DNA of 54,493 bases, taken from the NCBI GenBank assembly GCA_017889705.1, contig JAGGAB010000023.1:1-54493 (forward strand). Reading direction: 5' to 3'. Position numbers and translations under genes: made by a program. This stretch comes from Bacillota bacterium. GTDB lineage: Bacteria; Bacillota; Negativicutes; Sporomusales; Sporomusaceae. The notes under the pieces are model-generated. The model had not been told where the DNA came from, made no database searches, and saw only the letters and a list, made by a program, of their open reading frames with translations. How positions within the stretch are numbered: the stretch's first letter is position 1; every line of letters starts with the position of its first letter. Positions 51,583-54,493 of the stretch are shown piece after piece.

Positions 51583-53545
51583 ACAATCTAATATTAGCAC
51601 CGGCCATAAAATTAATTCCCTCACCTGGATAGTCGTATTTTTCCCAGTATTCAGTATCAAATAGATTGTTTACATGCAGGAAATATTCCAAATTTTTGTT
51701 TTCGCGGTATTTCAATTCGAGATCTACGGTATGATAATTATCTAACTTGGGATATGTCGTGCTATCGGTTTGAACATTACCATAAACATGTCCTATAACA
51801 CTCCCCTGGAACTTGTCCACCATATAAGTTACTCCGTAGTTAACCATGTAATTCGGCAGATTCTCGGCTCTTGTTTTTACTCCTGTTTCATCGGTATCTT
51901 CGGCTTTTTGGTAGGTATAGTTGACAAATCCCTTCAAACGTTTTGAGATATACCGACTGTATTCCAATTCTATGCCTTTTATATCTGTTTTGGCAATATT
52001 AGTATACGGATCAGTTTTATTTTCTCGTGTGATACGATCAGTTATTTTATTAGCAAAAACGGCAATATCGAGTGACGATTTATTATCAAAATTGTGGGCC
52101 CAGCCTATTTCATAATTAATTGCCTTTTCAGTGGTAGGAATGGCCTCATCCAGATCTAAATTAGCAGCAGCTTGTTTAGCCGTTACAAAAACATGCGACT
52201 TACCGGCAGAAAATCGCAGGGTATTTTTTTCATTAAGTTTATGCGTAATATTAACAACTGGATCAGTAGCATCACTTTCTACATCTTTATAACTACTATA
52301 AGACTGCTTTGCCTCATCATATCGCACACCAAAGGTAAGATCAGTTTTATCATTCAGTTTCATGTTATCCTGTATATAATAACCAGCACGTTTATCAGTA
52401 CCACTTTCGCTACTATTCAAGATGTCATAAGATTCCCAGTTAATCTGGTTGTATTTCGCACCAAAAGTGACGGTATTATTCCTATCCGCCTTTAGGTCAC
52501 CAGTAAATTCTATACCATTTCCTTGCGCATACCAGGTACTTTTGTACCATAACGGATTGGTAGCGGTATTAACATTTAGTTTGGCGTTATTTCCATTGAG
52601 TACCCATAGGTCATTTCCATCTGATACATGGTAAAATTTTACATTATATTTGAATCGATCACTGCTTATTTTGTCATACTGCAAGGCCAAACTAGTTTGT
52701 TCAAAATTTTTATATTTCCAGTTTTTTACATCATATTTCCCATTGACTTTTGTATCACCAGACCATTTGACGCTTGATGAGGTTTCCTCTCCAGTAACCT
52801 GATCAATACCATTAGCTATGTCACGATCTGTATTCATATAGTACCCGCTAAATGTCATGGTAGAATCTTTATCAAGATCCCATACAAATTTACCATTGAA
52901 ATACTCTTTCTTAAAGCTGGAATTGTTTAAGTACCCATCGCCTTGTGTTTTACCGGCAGTTATGTAGTAGCTGATGTTTTTATCACTACCACTGTAGGAC
53001 ATATAGTTGTCAAAACTATTATGTGATCCGCCCGCCAAATGAAGACTGGTTTGACCGGCACCTTGTCCCTTTTTGGTAGTTATTAGAATCACGCCGCCTT
53101 TATAGTCAGTGCCATATTGAACAGGACCGGGCCCCTTGATAATCTCAATTCTCTCAATATTATCAATAGGTATTGTTGACAAATCAGACGCAGAGTTTGA
53201 AGCAATACCCGACAGAGGGAACACCGGCATGCCGTCGATATAAACTTTTGTCTGATCGGTTGCCGCACCACGGATACGCACCAGACGGGCATTTTTATCA
53301 GCATGTACGACATACAATCCGGGTACCGCATTAATTGCCGCAGCCAGATTGGTTGCTCCCATCTCCTTAATTTTTTCGGCCGTAATGACCTCTGTCGTCA
53401 CCAGATAGTCTGCTAACGTTGTTGAACGGACTTCGACTTCATCCAAAGAAACCTCTGTTGAGCCTTCTGCCATGGCAAGATTAAATGGACTTAACAAACA
53501 TACAACCGCCGATGGAATAACCAGTTTCTTAAAAACTTTCTTCAT
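51581..53545 (-). CDS. TonB-dependent outer-membrane receptor
   Basis: A 654-residue receptor. The signal peptide ends NLAMA. A short TonB-box-like segment (EVSLDEVEVRST) precedes the plug domain, with AAAINAVPGLYVV, RIRGAATDQTKVYIDGMPV and ERIEIIKGPGPVQYGTDYKG. The rest is a 22-strand barrel of alternating aromatic residues, ending YPGEGINFMAGANIRL with the usual terminal strand. It imports siderophores, cobalamin or similar ligands. The neighbouring ABC ATPase of the FepC/BtuD type suggests an uptake operon. ATG 53545 follows GGGGGAG. It proves the host has an outer membrane. No riboswitch was identified upstream. Confidence 0.94.
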   Translation of the reverse strand: MKKVFKKLVIPSAVVCLLSPFNLAMAEGSTEVSLDEVEVRSTTLADYLVTTEVITAEKIKEMGATNLAAAINAVPGLYVVHADKNARLVRIRGAATDQTKVYIDGMPVFPLSGIASNSASDLSTIPIDNIERIEIIKGPGPVQYGTDYKGGVILITTKKGQGAGQTSLHLAGGSHNSFDNYMSYSGSDKNISYYITAGKTQGDGYLNNSSFKKEYFNGKFVWDLDKDSTMTFSGYYMNTDRDIANGIDQVTGEETSSSVKWSGDTKVNGKYDVKNWKYKNFEQTSLALQYDKISSDRFKYNVKFYHVSDGNDLWVLNGNNAKLNVNTATNPLWYKSTWYAQGNGIEFTGDLKADRNNTVTFGAKYNQINWESYDILNSSESGTDKRAGYYIQDNMKLNDKTDLTFGVRYDEAKQSYSSYKDVESDATDPVVNITHKLNEKNTLRFSAGKSHVFVTAKQAAANLDLDEAIPTTEKAINYEIGWAHNFDNKSSLDIAVFANKITDRITRENKTDPYTNIAKTDIKGIELEYSRYISKRLKGFVNYTYQKAEDTDETGVKTRAENLPNYMVNYGVTYMVDKFQGSVIGHVYGNVQTDSTTYPKLDNYHTVDLELKYRENKNLEYFLHVNNLFDTEYWEKYDYPGEGINFMAGANIRL

Positions 53546-53710
53546 ACCACAACTCCCCCACCCTAAAATATTTTCACGCATATAGCCTTCTGCATCGCAT
53601 ATTTTATTTTGTAAAAACATTTTGCGACAACTATTGCATGCTCCCGCGTTACCAAAACGCAGTTGATTTATATATCATCGGGCTAAGCCCGTTATTGCCT
53701 TTTACCGCTC

Positions 53711-54493
53711 TTATATCAATAACGGCACGCACACCTTCATCTTCTTGGATGCTTCGCCGTCAATTTCAACAATTTTGACTCTAGTTGTATACAAATCACT
53801 CAGAATACTGTCAGTAACAACTTCTTCCGGAGTACCTATCGCAGTAATTTTGCCGTTTTTCATAATTAACACCTTGTTGCACAACAAAAATGCATGGTTG
53901 GGAAAATGCGAAGTCATGATAATGGAATACCCCTGTTTTGCTAATTTGTCGACAACTCGTAAAATCCGCACTTGGTTTCCATAGTCAAGACTGGATGTCG
54001 GTTCATCCATAATTAGTAATTGGGCCTGCTGAGTCAGCGCGCGGGCAAGCAGTGTAAGCTGCCGCTCACCGCCACTGATTTGGCTGAATAAACAATCTGC
54101 CAAATGTTCTATTCCCAATTCGGCAAGCGCTGCTTGTGCCATATCATAATCTTCATCAGTGGGAACTGCCGTAAAACCCACATGGGGCGTACGCCCCATA
54201 ACAACAATATCCAGCACCCTATACGGAAATACGCTTGTAGCAGCCTGCGGCACATAGGCCATAGCCATAGCCAGCTCTTTGGCCGGTATTTCTCCGATGT
54301 TGCGCCCGCTAACTTTTATACTGCCTGTCCTTACTTTGGCAATTCCCAGCAAACACCGCAGTAATGTCGTTTTACCGGCGCCATTGGGCCCTAAAAGACA
54401 AACAACATCCCCTTTACTAACGGAAAAGGACAGATCTGCTAGCAAATCACCGGCTGGCGAATAACCAAAACTGATATTCTCAACTGCGAACAA
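53711..54493 (-). CDS. FecE/FepC/BtuD-type ABC transporter ATPase, cut by window edge
   Basis: At least 260 residues; the first codon visible is TTG at the edge, so the true start may lie just outside. Walker A is LGPNGAGKTTLLRCLLG, the Q-loop is YVPQA, the signature FSQISGGERQLTLLARAL, Walker B LLIMDEPTSSLD and the H-loop TSHFPNHAF. The size and the RTPHVGF region before the signature fit siderophore/cobalamin/heme importer ATPases. It stands about 165 bp upstream of the TonB receptor on the same strand. Permease and binding-protein genes are probably beyond the right edge. Confidence 0.93.
   Translation of the reverse strand: MFAVENISFGYSPAGDLLADLSFSVSKGDVVCLLGPNGAGKTTLLRCLLGIAKVRTGSIKVSGRNIGEIPAKELAMAMAYVPQAATSVFPYRVLDIVVMGRTPHVGFTAVPTDEDYDMAQAALAELGIEHLADCLFSQISGGERQLTLLARALTQQAQLLIMDEPTSSLDYGNQVRILRVVDKLAKQGYSIIMTSHFPNHAFLLCNKVLIMKNGKITAIGTPEEVVTDSILSDLYTTRVKIVEIDGEASKKMKVCVPLLI

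Noticed and set aside
53546..53710. Cobalamin riboswitch or Fur box upstream of the TonB receptor
   Set aside because: No B12-box-like motif or convincing Fur dyad was found in the gap.
1..54493. CRISPR array to accompany the ring nuclease
   Set aside because: No regularly spaced 25-40 bp repeats were seen anywhere in the window.

Overview
The window looks like chromosome of a diderm, spore-forming Firmicute of the class Negativicutes, most likely a Sporomusaceae-type anaerobe. A TonB-dependent outer-membrane receptor next to a siderophore/cobalamin-type ABC ATPase argues for an outer membrane. A Spo0E-like phosphatase argues for sporulation. Shine-Dalgarno sites are strong (AGGAGG) and TTG/GTG starts are frequent, as in Firmicutes. 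This placement is inferred from gene content; no rRNA or other decisive marker is present.

Region by region. 1-9.4 kb is an accessory-looking patchwork on the minus strand: a HisKA_2-type sensor kinase cut by the window edge, an AbrB/RelE-type toxin-antitoxin pair, an orphan TctC solute-binding lipoprotein, a plus-strand DUF1874 ring nuclease (AcrIII-1/Crn2 family), a degenerate initiator-type tRNA, a MASE3-GGDEF diguanylate cyclase flanked by direct repeats, and several repeat or mobile-element scars. 8.5-15.3 kb has a LysR regulator divergent from three tandem DJ-1/PfpI genes (the third frameshifted), tRNA-Arg(CCT), a MerR-amidohydrolase fusion, and a small metabolic cluster (dienelactone hydrolase-like, YbaK-type deacylase, carboxymuconolactone decarboxylase-like, iron-sulfur flavoprotein).

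15.7-30.8 kb is one about 15.06 kb integrated element that splits a DinG/Rad3-type helicase gene. Rejoining the flanks across a shared 4-bp core restores an 802-codon reading frame exactly. The right end carries three overlapping tyrosine recombinases plus a small TnpC/DUF6262-like protein, which is a Tn554-related or tripartite-integrase module. Cargo is a complete type III restriction-modification operon, a Rad50/RloC-like AAA ATPase with a zinc-hook CxxC and a candidate anticodon-nuclease triad, two small conserved proteins, and a phage tail-fibre remnant. It reads as a mobile defence island.

30.8-54.5 kb is mostly ordinary core chromosome: a MORN-repeat secreted protein, AzlCD, polyphosphate kinase with two divergent Ppx/GppA-HD proteins, a DUF2600 terpene synthase, a PepT-like M20 peptidase, DNA polymerase IV, a lone Mrr-like nuclease, a YhaM-type HD protein, small proteins (one a DnaJ-like zinc finger), a secreted class 3 lipase, Spo0E, a TPR protein and the TonB receptor with its ABC ATPase. 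Between azlC and ppk lies a dense DnaA-box cluster beside one of two copies of an about 90-nt structured repeat. The second copy is 12.7 kb away.

The most notable items are the orphan cyclic-oligoadenylate ring nuclease, the defence-loaded recombinase element with its restorable helicase target, the RloC-like ATPase, and the DnaA-box cluster far from any dnaA gene. No CRISPR array was seen by eye.
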